This document shows, piece after piece, positions 13,911-14,395 of a stretch of 14,395 nucleotides of DNA. Source of the DNA: Clostridium sp. CAG:440 (lineage in GTDB: Bacteria > Bacillota > Clostridia > TANB77 > CAG-508). The translations under genes were made by a program, and so were the position numbers. Position 1 is the stretch's first letter, and each line of letters begins with the position of its first letter. The stretch is from NCBI GenBank assembly GCA_000437215.1, contig FR898623.1, forward strand, positions 1-14,395, read 5' to 3'. Below the pieces are notes generated by a model. The model saw nothing but the letters and a program-made list of their open reading frames with translations. It did not search any database and had not been told where the DNA came from.

Positions 13911-14395
13911 TTATTTCATTGCTTCTTCTACTGCTACTGCAACTGCAACTGTTGCACCAACCATAGGGTTATTTCCCATACCAATTAATCCCATCATTTC
14001 TACGTGTGCTGGAACTGATGAACTTCCTGCAAATTGAGCATCTGAGTGCATTCTTCCCATAGTATCTGTCATACCATATGATGCAGGTCCTGCGGCCATG
14101 TTATCTGGATGTAATGTTCTTCCTGTTCCTCCACCTGAAGCTACAGAGAAGTATTTTTTACCAGCTTCAATTCTTTCTTTTTTATATGTACCAGCAACTG
14201 GATGTTGGAATCTTGTAGGGTTTGTTGAGTTACCTGTAATAGATACATCAACATCTTCTAACCACATTATAGCTACACCTTCTCTAACATCATTTGCTCC
14301 ATAACATTTTACTTTTGCTCTTTCTCCATCTGAGTATGGTATTTCTTCAACTACTTTTACTTTGTTTTTAAAGAAATCAAATTCTGTTTTTACAT
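13911..14395 (-). CDS. GGGtGRT protein, C-terminal part (5' end outside the window)
   Basis: The visible 161 residues form the C-terminal half of the family named for its GGGtGRT motif. That motif is followed by LHPDNMAAGPASYGMTDTMG and the segments HSDAQFAGSSSVPAHVEMMG and GMGNNPMVGATVAVAVAVEEA. The reading frame is open to the right edge, so the start lies beyond it; the internal Met at 14267 is not the start. The function of this family is not known to me. It precedes metK and its riboswitch on the same strand with no terminator between, so the two may share a transcript. No zero-frame CGG is present in this part. Confidence 0.85.
   Translation of the reverse strand, partial: VKTEFDFFKNKVKVVEEIPYSDGERAKVKCYGANDVREGVAIMWLEDVDVSITGNSTNPTRFQHPVAGTYKKERIEAGKKYFSVASGGGTGRTLHPDNMAAGPASYGMTDTMGRMHSDAQFAGSSSVPAHVEMMGLIGMGNNPMVGATVAVAVAVEEAMK

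Noticed and set aside
1..14395. CRISPR array, prophage, insertion sequence with transposase, or toxin-antitoxin pair
   Set aside because: No spaced direct repeats, phage genes, transposase or recognisable toxin genes are present; the recombinase has the build of a chromosomal Xer protein.

Overview
The window is strongly AT-rich. Its gene set (spoIIM, a XerC/XerD-type recombinase, the TIGR00375/EndoQ-like PHP protein, tmcAL, a SAM-I riboswitch before metK, a GGGtGRT protein) and its consensus sigma-A promoters with AGGAGG-type ribosome binding sites point to a low-GC Firmicute, most likely an uncultivated gut clostridial lineage. This placement is inference. It is a chromosomal housekeeping region, not a phage, plasmid or CRISPR locus.

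Layout. 1-2303 is a minus-strand operon: a gutted LTA-synthase-like gene, then ruvB, then queH, with another gene probably starting at the left edge. 2383-2892 is a plus-strand flavin reductase gene that converges on xerD (2938-3819) across a symmetric terminator. spoIIM, an EndoQ-like PHP protein, and a coupled pair of unknown genes (a 77-residue protein and a degenerate HD-like protein) follow upstream on the minus strand to 6745. rnhA (minus) and tmcAL (plus) diverge from 7314-7471. A 285-bp palindromic repeat (8698-8982) sits exactly between the 3' ends of tmcAL and the alpha-glucan phosphorylase gene glgP. Then come tRNA-Gln(CUG), a YgjP-like protein whose HExxH motif reads HQxxH, metK with its SAM-I riboswitch, and the 3' part of a GGGtGRT gene running off the right edge.

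The main observation is a repeated lesion. Three otherwise well-preserved genes (flavin reductase, tmcAL, metK) are each broken by apparent +1 frameshifts, six in all. Each has the same form: one extra C immediately before a glycine codon, so the zero-frame codon is CGG and skipping one base reads GGA or GGT as Gly. With these shifts allowed, all three genes give full-length proteins (168, 418 and 380 residues). By eye I find no zero-frame CGG read as Arg in about 4,000 codons, while CGG in other phases (NNC|GGN, NCG|GNN) is common and harmless. The simplest biological model is that CGG is unassigned or lacks a tRNA and works as a +1 frameshift (or quadruplet CGGN = Gly) signal. This would resemble the frameshifts reported at AGG and CCC codons in Perkinsus mitochondrial cox1. 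A systematic base-insertion artefact is the main alternative, and raw reads would decide it. One of the genes is metK, normally essential and here still under an intact riboswitch, which argues against ordinary gene decay.
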